A stretch of DNA of 64,000 nt from CAYOXX01 sp964408025 (GCA_964408025.1 CAYOXX010000002.1:62001-126000), one strand, 5' to 3'; positions 54,541 to 63,540 are shown, counted from the first letter of the stretch. Program-made: numbers and translations. Notes: generated by a model not told the origin, from the sequence alone.

Positions 54541-54674
54541 AACTTCCTGATGATATTGACCAAAGGAACATGTCTTTCTTACCAAACTCTCATCTCTACA
54601 ATAACTAGCGCATCCTCTGAGAACCGCTTTCTCGGTAAAGGGAACATTGTGACCATCCGTCCTTTTACAATTAG

Positions 54675-54774
54675 CTGCCCCACGACACCAGCAGCTACGC
54701 CCACAGGCTGATAGCTGCAGTAGAGTTTGTAAGGGCGGATAACCGCGGAGGGGTGAGATTTGCGGTGGGGGGCA
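54675..54774 (+). repeat. Diverged ~100-nt element, copy B
   Basis: It starts CTGCCCCACGACACC and ends in the block AGGGGTGAGATTTGCGGTGG followed by further G. That end block is identical over 23 bases to copy C. It lies between the Kelch terminator and the catabolic operon. No promoter was identified in 54541-54938. Confidence 0.55.
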
Positions 54775-54938
54775 GAATGTTTGTTTGGTCCTGTGCTTTG
54801 GTTGTGTGAGCCTCTTCCGTCAGGGTTGGATGGAGTCTTCAGCTATGGTTTCAATTGCTTTCAAAAGCCGGGTTAGCTAGTCTGGGAACGGTAAAGAAAT
54901 CAATCCCATGTCAAATTCCTAACACGAGGGGAAAAGAA

Positions 54939-56303
54939 ATGAATTTCCGCGACCTCTCTTTCGTTGATGCTCCCATGATCAAGACACAGCCCCCCGGGCC
55001 TGTATCCAGGGAATATCTTGATTCCCAGTCCACCCATGAAGGTTCGGCTGTCTCGTATCCGCGAGGGATGCCGATGGCGCTCCGCAGAGCGAAAGGTGCA
55101 ACCGTTGAGGATGTCGACGGAAATCTCTTCATCGATTTCTTTAGTGGTGCCGGGGTCATAAACGTGGGCCACTCGAATCCGGATGTGATAGAGGCGGCTC
55201 ACCGACAGATCGATGAAATCACCCACGCCCTTGACTTCCCCACCCCTGCCAGGAAATCGCTGGTGGAGAAGCTCCTATCACTTCTGCCGGCCCCTCTGAA
55301 CAAAGTCTTTTTCGGAGGGCCGACCGGATCTGACGCCGTGGAAGCGGCGATGAAGCTGGCGAAATATTACACGCGGCGCATCCCGATGATCTCCTTCGAG
55401 GGCGCCTATCACGGCATGACTGCCGGCGCGCTCTCTCTAACCAGTGGTGACTGCTTTAGGGAAGATTTTCTTCCAGGCCTTCCAGAGGTTCACTTCGTTC
55501 CCTACCCCTACTGCTACCGCTGCGCATTCGGGATGGAACCTGAAACGTGCGACCTGCACTGCGCCAAACACATCGACCACATTCTGGAAGACCCTCATTC
55601 CGGCGTGGCGAGGCCGGCAGCGGTTATTTTCGAAGCGATTCAAGGGGAGGGTGGTTCCATTATCCCGCCGGATCAGTTCGCACGGGAACTCAGGGAGATA
55701 TGCGATCGACACGATCTCCTTTTGATAGTAGACGAAATCCAGGCCGGATTCTGCCGCACGGGCAGGACCTTTGCCTTTGAACACTACGGGATCGTGCCCG
55801 ATATCGTCACCATGAGCAAAGCATTGGGAGGCGCCGGCTTTCCGATATCCTGCATTGCATACAGAGAGAAGCTGGACAAATGGCCGGCCGGCAAGCACAT
55901 CGGCACCTTCCGCGGCAACGTTGTGGCCTACGCAGCCGGAAGCGCGGCTATCGATTTCATGATTAAGAACAGCCTGGCAGAGTACGCTGCCGAAATGGGC
56001 GAATCGATGCTCTCCTGGCTAAAGGAGATAGAAAAGGATTCCAGAATCGTAGGGGAAGCTCGCGGAAAAGGGCTTATGCTTGGCCTTGAACTGGTGAAGG
56101 ACAAGGAAACAAAAGAGCCGGCCCCCGAACTGGCAAAGAAGGTAAGAACTATCTGTCACCGCCGCGGCCTGCTGATCGAGGTCGGTGGACACTATTTCAA
56201 CGTTGCGCGCTTCCTCCCGCCCCTAGTCATCACTGAAAACCTGGCAAAGAAGGGGGTCGAGATAATAGCGGATTCGCTTAGGGAGGCTGAGAAATCGTTT
56301 TAG
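54939..56303 (+). CDS. Class III PLP-dependent aminotransferase with four-cysteine insertion
   Basis: ATG at 54939 is preceded by GAGGGG; the product has 454 residues. The fold-type I class III features are GPTGSDAVEAAMKLAKYYT, SFEGAYHGMT, LLIVDEIQAGFCRTG (Asp265 contacts the pyridine N) and TMSKALGGAGFP with Lys294 as the PLP lysine. Between strands it carries C192, C195, C204 and C208 (YCYRCAFGMEPETCDLHCAK), a possible metal-binding insert known from some omega-amino acid:pyruvate and GABA-type enzymes. It would move a terminal amino group from an omega-amino acid or amine to a keto acid. It is the first gene of a seven-gene co-directional run; the next starts 30 bases on. Confidence 0.88.
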   Translation: MNFRDLSFVDAPMIKTQPPGPVSREYLDSQSTHEGSAVSYPRGMPMALRRAKGATVEDVDGNLFIDFFSGAGVINVGHSNPDVIEAAHRQIDEITHALDFPTPARKSLVEKLLSLLPAPLNKVFFGGPTGSDAVEAAMKLAKYYTRRIPMISFEGAYHGMTAGALSLTSGDCFREDFLPGLPEVHFVPYPYCYRCAFGMEPETCDLHCAKHIDHILEDPHSGVARPAAVIFEAIQGEGGSIIPPDQFARELREICDRHDLLLIVDEIQAGFCRTGRTFAFEHYGIVPDIVTMSKALGGAGFPISCIAYREKLDKWPAGKHIGTFRGNVVAYAAGSAAIDFMIKNSLAEYAAEMGESMLSWLKEIEKDSRIVGEARGKGLMLGLELVKDKETKEPAPELAKKVRTICHRRGLLIEVGGHYFNVARFLPPLVITENLAKKGVEIIADSLREAEKSF

Positions 56304-56332
56304 ACCAATAATGTATTTGTTGTGAGTAGGTG

Positions 56333-57727
56333 ATGTTGAAACCGAAGACAACCCTTATCAGGGGCGGAACAATAGTTATCGGGCAGACTGTTTCTCAACA
56401 AGATCTTCTAATTCAAGGGGAAAGGATTTCAGCTTTAGGTGACATGTCTGACCGCATGGCCGATGTCGAGGTAGACGCCACCGGCCTGCTAGTGCTGCCG
56501 GGGGCCGTCGACACCCACGTCCACTTCAACGACGAATTCATGAACACGGTCAGCGTGCACGACTACTACACCGGCACCCTGGCTGCCGCTTACGGAGGCG
56601 TCACCAGCATAGTTGACTTCTCCAACCAGGCTCCCGGCGAGCCTCTTTTAAGTACTGTCAAGCAGAAGAACAAAGAGGCCGCAGGCAACGCCCTCGTCGA
56701 TTGGGGTGTGCATCCGGTTATTACGGAGCCGACGCCCCAAACACTGGCAGAAATTCCCTCGGTGGTCGAAGCGGGGGCGCCAACCATAAAGTGCTACATG
56801 ACCTATCGCGACGAGGGCCTCATGATCGAAGACGAGGATCTGAAGCGCATTCTATTTGTGCTAAAAGAGGCCGGCGGAATGCTGATGCTGCACGCGGAGG
56901 ATGACGACACAATAGGAATAAACGTACACAGGATGATCAAGGAGGGCCTCACCAAACCAATCTATCACGCCAGAAGCAGACCGCCCGAGACAGAGGTCAA
57001 GGCAATCCGCCGTTGCCTCAAGATGGTAAGAGAAACAGGAGGCAGACTGTTCATCGTCCACATGGCTACCGACGAAGGTGTTGACATTGTACGTGAGGCC
57101 CGGCTCGAAGGCCTTGATCTCTTTGCTGAGACGTGTACTCACTATCTAGTCTTCACCGATAAAATGTTGGAGCGCGATGACGGAATCAAGTGGATCTGCT
57201 CTCCTCCCCTTCGAAGCCAAGCAATACAAGATCGGCTCTGGGAAAGCATAAAGAACAGCAACATTTCGATGGTGACCTCCGACGACGCCGCCTACTCCTG
57301 GGAGGCCAAACTTCATGGCGCCGACCGCTTTGACAAATGCCCAAACGGCATCCCGGGCATCGAACCCCGTCTAAGCATTCTCTACTCCGAAGGAGTGGCC
57401 GGAGGACGGATCTCCTTGCCGCGGTTTATTGAGTTGATTTCTACAGCGCCGGCTACACTATTTGGCCTGACGCCGCAAAAAGGCAGCCTCAATCCCGGAG
57501 CCGATGCCGATATCGTACTCTTCGATCCCGACGCGCAATGGGTCATGAGCCGGGAAACGCTGCACATGGCCAGTGACTGGTCCGCCTATGACGACATCGA
57601 AGTCACGGGTAAAATTAAGAAGGTGTTTTCTCGGGGGGAGCTGATTATCGACGAAGACCGCTGCCTGGCGGAAAGGGGGAGGGGCCGTTATCTGCACCGC
57701 AAACTCGACCTGTCTGCGGGCGCGTAA
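56333..57727 (+). CDS. Hydantoinase/dihydropyrimidinase-type cyclic amidohydrolase
   Basis: The product has 464 residues (ATG at 56333; a GTG lies one codon earlier). All ligands of the dinuclear metal site are present: H62 and H64 (GAVDTHVHFND), Lys153 for carboxylation (TIKCYMTYRD), H187 (LMLHAEDD), H243 (IVHMATDEG) and D317 (VTSDDAAY). The family opens the ring of 5-substituted hydantoins, dihydropyrimidines or allantoin. Which one cannot be told by eye, but the neighbouring racemase and M20 hydrolase fit a hydantoin or dihydropyrimidine route. Confidence 0.9.
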   Translation: MLKPKTTLIRGGTIVIGQTVSQQDLLIQGERISALGDMSDRMADVEVDATGLLVLPGAVDTHVHFNDEFMNTVSVHDYYTGTLAAAYGGVTSIVDFSNQAPGEPLLSTVKQKNKEAAGNALVDWGVHPVITEPTPQTLAEIPSVVEAGAPTIKCYMTYRDEGLMIEDEDLKRILFVLKEAGGMLMLHAEDDDTIGINVHRMIKEGLTKPIYHARSRPPETEVKAIRRCLKMVRETGGRLFIVHMATDEGVDIVREARLEGLDLFAETCTHYLVFTDKMLERDDGIKWICSPPLRSQAIQDRLWESIKNSNISMVTSDDAAYSWEAKLHGADRFDKCPNGIPGIEPRLSILYSEGVAGGRISLPRFIELISTAPATLFGLTPQKGSLNPGADADIVLFDPDAQWVMSRETLHMASDWSAYDDIEVTGKIKKVFSRGELIIDEDRCLAERGRGRYLHRKLDLSAGA

Positions 57728-57767
57728 TAAACCTCGCGAGCGGGCTAAGTTCATCCAGGAGACTTAA

Positions 57768-59153
57768 ATGAACGGCGAAGGAAAGAAAGAATTCCCTATA
57801 TTTTCAGGCGCCTCTCCAGAGCAGGTGGCTGAGGATCTAGAAACACTTGTTGATTTTCCGGATCAGGGGCTCCCGCTTGAAGAACTGTCCAAATTGATAG
57901 ACGAACGGCTTCTTCCTCATCTGATGCGCTATGACCAGCCCGGATTCCAGTCGATGTTTAACTCGTTCCCGGAAGAGGGAGCGGAATTCGGGGCTAAGAT
58001 TGCCCTCGCCTACAATCAGGGCGTAACCAACTGGCAGGTATCGCCGGGGGGAGCGATGCTGGAAGAGCTATGCTGCAGGGCTATCTGCAGGCTCTTCGGA
58101 TTCGGACCTGATTCCGATGCCACCTTCATGTACTGCGGCACCTATGCGAATCAGCTAGCCTTGTACCTGGCGCTCCATCGGAAAGCGGAGGGTGAGGGCT
58201 TCGACTTGGCCGAGAAGGGCCTGTGGGGGTTCCCCGACCCTCCCCGCTTGAAGGTTCTGACCTCTTGCGATGCGCACTTTTCCGTCAAACATGCCGTTCG
58301 CATGTTGGGGCTGGGCGAACGGAACCTGGTAACGCTGGCCGTGGATGGAAATCGGCGCATAGATGTCGAGCTGATCGAGGAATACATTAAGAAAACTCGA
58401 GAACTCGGTGACCTCTTTTGCCTGGTCGCCACGGCAGGCACCACTTGTGCCGGCTCCGTGGATCCGATCCTCCCGATTGCAAAAATCTGCGACCAGCACA
58501 ACATCTGGCTTCACGTGGACGGGGCTTACGGCCTGGCTTACAGCCTGGTTCCCGAATGGAAGCCGTTGTTCGCCGGAATCGAGCTTGCCGATTCGGTCTC
58601 CTGGGATCCGCACAAGCAACTAGGCATCCCCATACCAAATTCCCTGCTCTTCGTCCGCCGCAGGGAAGACTTCGGCAGGATGGCCTTGCACAGTAACTAT
58701 TTCAATATAGCGGAAACCATCGAGCCAAACCCGGGATTGAAATCGCCCCCTTCCACCCGCCCACTTGCTGCCCTGCCTCTAGTGACCTCTTTGCGTTATC
58801 AGGGCATGGCCAAGGTGATTGAGAGGCTGCGTGCCCCGCTTGCCGCGATTAAAGCGACGGTTGAACATCTTGAAAAGGAGCCCGACATCGAACTCATGCA
58901 CCGGCCCGATACGGGAATCTTCTGTTTTCGTGTAATCCCCGGAGGCGTGGAAGAGGACAGGTTGGATCAGTTGCAACGATATCTCTATGATACGATCATG
59001 GCTGAGGGGAAGCGGTCTATATCAGTAGCTGAATTTGATGGCAAGACTGTATTGAGGCTGCTGGCGATCTCACCATTTGTGACAAGCCGGGACTTGCTGG
59101 AAACCGTTTCTGAAGTGCGGGCTCTGGCACGTGTATATATAGCTTCCTATTGA
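57768..59153 (+). CDS. PLP-dependent group II amino acid decarboxylase
   Basis: The product has 461 residues, with AGGAG six bases before the ATG. The PLP lysine is Lys283 in DSVSWDPHKQLGIP; D251 in HVDGAYGLAYS and H170/H175 in CDAHFSVKHA are the usual cofactor contacts. The phosphate-binding segment reads FMYCGTYANQLAL instead of the more common SGGTEANL. The family includes glutamate, aromatic-L-amino acid, histidine, tyrosine and 2,4-diaminobutyrate decarboxylases. Here it would convert the released amino acid to an amine, a potential substrate for the aminotransferase encoded two genes upstream. Confidence 0.88.
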   Translation: MNGEGKKEFPIFSGASPEQVAEDLETLVDFPDQGLPLEELSKLIDERLLPHLMRYDQPGFQSMFNSFPEEGAEFGAKIALAYNQGVTNWQVSPGGAMLEELCCRAICRLFGFGPDSDATFMYCGTYANQLALYLALHRKAEGEGFDLAEKGLWGFPDPPRLKVLTSCDAHFSVKHAVRMLGLGERNLVTLAVDGNRRIDVELIEEYIKKTRELGDLFCLVATAGTTCAGSVDPILPIAKICDQHNIWLHVDGAYGLAYSLVPEWKPLFAGIELADSVSWDPHKQLGIPIPNSLLFVRRREDFGRMALHSNYFNIAETIEPNPGLKSPPSTRPLAALPLVTSLRYQGMAKVIERLRAPLAAIKATVEHLEKEPDIELMHRPDTGIFCFRVIPGGVEEDRLDQLQRYLYDTIMAEGKRSISVAEFDGKTVLRLLAISPFVTSRDLLETVSEVRALARVYIASY

Positions 59154-59227
59154 GTAAAGTACAAACCTTGTGACCACGACTCTCGCTTCTCATACTCAAT
59201 AGATAGAGCGCGGGAGGTACTTGGCGC

Positions 59228-60637
59228 TTGCTGGAAAGTGTCCTGGACGGCGCTTCATACGTAAGCGGGGCCCTCTGGGGGCCCTGGACGCTGATTTTTA
59301 TCGCTGCCGTTTCCGTTTTCCTGACGGCAAGATCCGGCTTCTTCCAGATAAGAAAACCCGGACTAATCTTGAGAGAAACTCTAGGGAAAATCTTTGAGCG
59401 GGGGGAATCCGCTAACAAGGGAAGAATGTCACCGTTCCAGGCGACGTCAACAGCTCTGGCCAGCACCGTTGGAATGGGAAACATCGCCGGGGTCGCCACA
59501 GCCATCTCCATCGGAGGGCCGGGATCCATATTCTGGATGTGGCTCCTGGCTCTACTCGGGATGATGTCAAAAACCGCGGAGATTACACTCGCCGTCCACT
59601 ACAGGGATGTCGACAAGGAAGGGCGTTTCCGTGGCGGACCCATGTATTACATCAAGAAAGGTTTGGGCTGGAAGCCACTGGCCATCGTATTCAGCTCCGG
59701 AGTACTCATAAATTCGTTGTTGAGTGCTTCCCTGCTCCAACCGCACACAGTCGGCAGGGCTCTCCTGTCCAGCTATAATTTCGATCCCTACATAGTCACC
59801 GGCCTGATGGCTGTCATCACTGCGATCGTAGTTTTCGGTGGAGTCAAAAGAATCGGCCAATTCTGCGAGAAGCTCGTGCCCCTCATGTCCCTTCTGTATA
59901 TTTTGGGCGCGGTAACGATATTTGTCGTAAATTACGCAAAAATGCCAGAGGTGTTCGGTTCAATATTCATGTACGCTTTTGCGCCGGCCCCGGCTGCCGG
60001 CGGGGTGGCGGGAGTGGCGGTTGCTACGGCCATCCGAGAAGGTATGGCAAAGGGGATGCTGTCCAACGAAGCCGGCTGCGGAACCGCCCCGATGGTTCAC
60101 GCGACAGCAGATACGAAGCACCCCTTTCAGCAGGGCATGTGGGGAACATTTGAAGTCTTTGTAGATACGATCGTTATCTGCACCATAACTTCCTTCGTCG
60201 TCCTCTCGACCGGAGTATTATCCAGCGGGGAATCCGGTATAGAGTTGGTTATACTTGCTTTCTCATCTGTGTTCCCTGAGGAAGTTGCGGGCACGATGCT
60301 CTCCTCCTGCATCCTGACTTTCTGCCTGACGACCCAAATAGGTTTTTTTATTTACTATGAAACGGCATTGGTTAATGTATTCGGTAAAAAAGCTGTGAGA
60401 TATCTGAAATGGCTTTACCTGATTCCCGGAATACTATTTGCGGGATTTGCCGACGTCGACAGGCTATGGGTTTTCGCAAACATCGCTGTAGGCGTCTGCG
60501 CCATTCCGAACCTAGTTGCTGTTCTGGCCCTGAGCGGGGTATTCTTTAAGTTAATGAAGGACTATTTGAACGACACGAACAAATACGCGACAAGGATTGT
60601 CGATTCTTCGAAGGAATATGTGCAAATAGCACAGTAA
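59228..60637 (+). CDS. Sodium:amino acid symporter, AGCS (alanine/glycine:cation) family
   Basis: The product has 469 residues and about ten or eleven membrane helices. A TTG start at 59228 lies ten bases after GGGAGG. Family signatures are FLTARSGFFQIRKPG near the N-terminus, FQATSTALASTVGMGNIAGVATAISIGGPGSIFWMW, RFRGGPMYYIKKGL and REGMAKGMLSNEAGCGTAPMVHA. It probably imports the operon substrate or its amino acid product with sodium. It lies within the catabolic operon, upstream of an orphan small protein. Confidence 0.93.
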   Translation: MLESVLDGASYVSGALWGPWTLIFIAAVSVFLTARSGFFQIRKPGLILRETLGKIFERGESANKGRMSPFQATSTALASTVGMGNIAGVATAISIGGPGSIFWMWLLALLGMMSKTAEITLAVHYRDVDKEGRFRGGPMYYIKKGLGWKPLAIVFSSGVLINSLLSASLLQPHTVGRALLSSYNFDPYIVTGLMAVITAIVVFGGVKRIGQFCEKLVPLMSLLYILGAVTIFVVNYAKMPEVFGSIFMYAFAPAPAAGGVAGVAVATAIREGMAKGMLSNEAGCGTAPMVHATADTKHPFQQGMWGTFEVFVDTIVICTITSFVVLSTGVLSSGESGIELVILAFSSVFPEEVAGTMLSSCILTFCLTTQIGFFIYYETALVNVFGKKAVRYLKWLYLIPGILFAGFADVDRLWVFANIAVGVCAIPNLVAVLALSGVFFKLMKDYLNDTNKYATRIVDSSKEYVQIAQ

Positions 60638-60680
60638 ATAATGTTTCCCATTGGAAGACATGGAAAGGATTTGTTAGTCT

Positions 60681-61148
60681 ATGGATAACAATAGAATGAG
60701 CAAAAAAATCGACAGGATCTCATTTCAACTCGGCATGATCAATTGCTTTGCAGAGATGGTGGCCTGTGGCGTGAAGAAACTTGCTATAAGTCCGCCGATC
60801 TCTCCCGAGGATTATGAAGTAATTGGAAAGCTATCCAATAACATAGTAAAAGGGTTCGGCATACAGTCCTATTTGGAAAGATCCCTGCTGATAACTGATC
60901 TTCAGCCTGAAGAATTCACTGCAGATAAGTGGTCCATCCTCTACTACGAAAGTGAGGAGATCCTTGAGGAATATCTGGTCTTAAAGGAGAAAAAGCGGCA
61001 GCTTGAACGGTCGGGCCGGTACAATAGGGAGGCCGGAAGAGAGATGGCCAGGGCTTTCATGAGGCTTTTAAGCTATCCCGAGGACAAAACAGAAGAAAAG
61101 CTCTCCAAGGAGACCCCGTCATCCCCCTACATGCTTACTGACGATTAG
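60681..61148 (+). CDS. Operon-embedded protein of unknown function
   Basis: The 155-residue product has no signal peptide or membrane helix. It is helical and charged, with C26 and C33 near the start (INCFAEMVACGVKKLAISPP) and a long amphipathic region (SEEILEEYLVLKEKKRQLERSG). The last 20 residues are polar and probably unstructured. It sits between the symporter and the racemase, with ten bases to the next ATG at 61159, so it belongs to the pathway unit. No family was recognised. It may be a regulator, adaptor or small enzyme subunit; nothing in the sequence decides. Confidence 0.72.
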   Translation: MDNNRMSKKIDRISFQLGMINCFAEMVACGVKKLAISPPISPEDYEVIGKLSNNIVKGFGIQSYLERSLLITDLQPEEFTADKWSILYYESEEILEEYLVLKEKKRQLERSGRYNREAGREMARAFMRLLSYPEDKTEEKLSKETPSSPYMLTDD

Positions 61149-61158
61149 GAGTTTGGTT

Positions 61159-61854
61159 ATGAGGATATTGATCATCAATCCCAACAGCGACGAAGAGATG
61201 ACTAAGGCAATTCAAAAAGCCGCCGACAATTTCGCCGGCGGGGATTTCGAAGCCGTATGCAAACCTACACCGGGAGCGCCCGCATTCATTGAAACCTACG
61301 AGGATCAAATCAAGGCCGCGCCCGAAATGATTCGGCTAGTGAGGGAAAACGAAAAGAAGTTTAATGCCTTCGTGGTCGCCTGCCACTGCGACCCTAATCT
61401 CGATGCAATCAAGGAGATCACCAAGAGGCCTGTGGTCGGTATTGGCGAGGCATCGATGAAGATTGCCTCCATGCTGGGGCACCGCTTTTCAGTTGTTTCA
61501 AGCAGCAAGCATTCCATTCCCAATAAAGAGGCCCTGGCAAGCAAATACGATCTTCAGGACATGCTTGCTTCGGTCAGAGCTCCCGCGGATGAAATGTCTG
61601 AATGCGACGAAGAAGAAAAGATCATGCGGGCCGCGCAATCGGCCATCGAGGAGGATATGGCGGAAGTGATTGTGCTGGGCTGCGCCGGGATGGCGGGACT
61701 GGATAAGCAACTTCAGAAGAAACTCGGCGTTCCTGTTCTGGATGGAGTCGCTTGCGCCCTGATAATCGCGTCCGGCCTGGTTAAATATGGAGTCTCAACC
61801 AGCAATATCCGTAGGTACAACACTGAATACAAAATCCCTCCTGTGGGCGGTTGA
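61159..61854 (+). CDS. Asp/Glu/hydantoin racemase-family protein
   Basis: ATG at 61159 has TTAGGAG eight bases upstream; a TTG at 61153 is in frame but less likely. The product has 231 residues. N-terminal MRILIINPNSDEEMT is typical of hydantoin racemases, and the two catalytic cysteines lie in FVVACHCDPNLDAI (C75, with C77 next to it) and VIVLGCAGMAGL (C175). The enzyme would interconvert the D and L forms of a 5-substituted hydantoin or of an amino acid, allowing a stereospecific hydantoinase or carbamoylase to use both. Confidence 0.9.
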   Translation: MRILIINPNSDEEMTKAIQKAADNFAGGDFEAVCKPTPGAPAFIETYEDQIKAAPEMIRLVRENEKKFNAFVVACHCDPNLDAIKEITKRPVVGIGEASMKIASMLGHRFSVVSSSKHSIPNKEALASKYDLQDMLASVRAPADEMSECDEEEKIMRAAQSAIEEDMAEVIVLGCAGMAGLDKQLQKKLGVPVLDGVACALIIASGLVKYGVSTSNIRRYNTEYKIPPVGG

Positions 61855-61917
61855 AACTATCGGTTTTTTCTCGAAGTGCGGGATCGTGAGCGCAACATTC
61901 ATGGGAGATAGCTCGCT

Positions 61918-63111
61918 ATGAGAGAAAAGATAACTTCTATCGCAACGTCAATTCACGACGATCTCATAAACTTACTCCGCGACATGATCGCCATCCCCTC
62001 CTACAGCGGTAAGGAAGGAGCCGTTATCGAGCGAATGAAGCAAGAGATGCAGAACCTCGGTTACGACCAGGTTTGGGTCGACCCACTGGGGAATCTCTTG
62101 GGACGGATCGGTTCGGGAAACAAAGTGATCGCTATTGACGGCCACTGCGATACCGTCGGTGTCGGCAATCCGGAAACCTGGAAAGTCGATCCCTTTAAGG
62201 GCGATTATCGCGATGGAGTCATCTACGGACGGGGTGCATGCGACCAGAAAAGCGGCCTGGCATCGGCAATTTACGCCGGCAAAATCCTGAAAGAGGTCGG
62301 CATGCCCGATTGCATTTCGGTTTTCGTCGTTGCCACGGTGCTCGAAGAGGACTTCGAAGGCCTCTGCTGGCAATACATCATTAATGAAGGCAGGATCGTG
62401 CCCGAGGCGGTCCTGATCACCGAGCCGACAGGCCTGGAGATCAAGATCGGTCAGCGCGGACGGATGGAAATTGAGGTGAAGACTGAGGGAATATCCTGCC
62501 ACGGCTCCGCTCCCGAGCGCGGGAAAAATGCGATCTACTTAATCGCTCCAGTAATCCAGGAAATCGAGCGCCTTAACGAACGCCTGGAAAGCAAATCCGT
62601 GCTGGGAAAGGGTACCGTTACGGTAACCGATATCCGCTCCACCGCGCCTTCTCTTTGTGCCGTTCCCGACAGTGCCACCATTCACCTGGACAGGCGTCTG
62701 TCCGCCGGAGAGAAGCTGGAGACCGCCGTCAAGGAAGTGCAAGACCTTATTTCAGTTAAGACAGCCAAAGCAAAAATTTCGGTGCCTGAATATGAAATCA
62801 AGAGCTACACCGGTCTCGCTTACCCAGCCAGAGCTTACTACCCTATGTGGTTGATGGACGAATCGGACCCCCTAATTCACACGGCAGCAGAGGCGCATAA
62901 AAAAATGTTCGGCGAAGAAGCAGACATTGGTGTTTGGGGGTTCTCTACTAACGGCGTGGTGACGAAGGGCGTTTATGATATCCCGACCATCGGATTCGGT
63001 CCGGGGAAAGAGGAACATGCCCACACGCCCGATGACCAGGTCCGCACGGACGATCTGTTAGCAGCTATGAACTTCTACGCTGCGTTCGTCCTGGAATGGG
63101 GAGAAGGATAG
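61918..63111 (+). CDS. YgeY-like M20 metallohydrolase, candidate N-carbamoyl-amino acid hydrolase
   Basis: The product has 397 residues, with GGGAG upstream of the ATG. Metal ligands are H76 and D78 (IDGHCDTVGV), D109 (YGRGACDQKSG), the Glu pair E143/E144 (VLEEDFEG) and a C-terminal His (EEHAHTPDDQ). The lid begins near 185 (EVKTEGISCHGSAPERGKNA). YgeY is a selenium-metabolism-linked hydrolase of unknown substrate. In this operon the natural role would be to remove the carbamoyl group left by the hydantoinase, which is inferred from context. It is paralogous to 30748-31923, which lacks such neighbours. It is the last gene of the run. Confidence 0.88.
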   Translation: MREKITSIATSIHDDLINLLRDMIAIPSYSGKEGAVIERMKQEMQNLGYDQVWVDPLGNLLGRIGSGNKVIAIDGHCDTVGVGNPETWKVDPFKGDYRDGVIYGRGACDQKSGLASAIYAGKILKEVGMPDCISVFVVATVLEEDFEGLCWQYIINEGRIVPEAVLITEPTGLEIKIGQRGRMEIEVKTEGISCHGSAPERGKNAIYLIAPVIQEIERLNERLESKSVLGKGTVTVTDIRSTAPSLCAVPDSATIHLDRRLSAGEKLETAVKEVQDLISVKTAKAKISVPEYEIKSYTGLAYPARAYYPMWLMDESDPLIHTAAEAHKKMFGEEADIGVWGFSTNGVVTKGVYDIPTIGFGPGKEEHAHTPDDQVRTDDLLAAMNFYAAFVLEWGEG

Positions 63112-63427
63112 TACCATTTAAGGAAGAGCGGTTGAAAAAGTGTCCCACGAGCAGCCGCCAGAGCAAAACGCTGGCATCTCGTCCGGCGACGCCGTCTACC
63201 GTGCGATTCTATCTTTCCAGAGACATCGGATTGAAAAAGAAAGACCGCCTAATAGTCAGCGCCCAGCTGCGGGCCGTGAAGCACCGTAAGAAGAGGACTA
63301 TCAGGCTAATGACAGCATTGCCCGAAGACGTTCACCCAGCCGCTTCGGACCCTAAAATGTAGCTACCATCTACACTCCACAGAGATTGCTTGTGTTTACC
63401 GGCTTGCCCTGGAGCTTCAAGGCTCCA

Positions 63428-63525
63428 CTGCCCCGGGACAAGAGCAACTTCGCTCTAAGATCAATAGCTGTAAAAGCGCCTTTAAAAGCGGAAAGAGTTA
63501 AAGGGGTGAGATTTGCGGTGGGGGC
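63428..63525 (+). repeat. Diverged ~100-nt element, copy C
   Basis: It starts CTGCCCCGGGACAAG and continues CTTCGCTCTAAGAT as in copy A. It ends with a 23-base block (from 63502) identical to copy B. It lies downstream of the catabolic operon, so copies B and C bracket it. Confidence 0.55.
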
Positions 63526-63540
63526 AAAGCCATTTAATGA

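Noticed and set aside
54508..54711. 67-codon open frame after the Kelch gene
   Set aside because: It starts inside the terminator hairpin and runs through repeat copy B.
52232..54774. Integron cassette with attC-like borders
   Set aside because: No core sites of the GTTRRRY/RYYYAAC type are visible and the bracketed units are too large and multi-genic.
63096..63362. 88-codon open frame overlapping the end of the M20 hydrolase, and an alternative 49-codon frame from a GTG at 63140
   Set aside because: No ribosome-binding site, low-complexity basic translation and no recognisable family; a decayed gene cannot be excluded.
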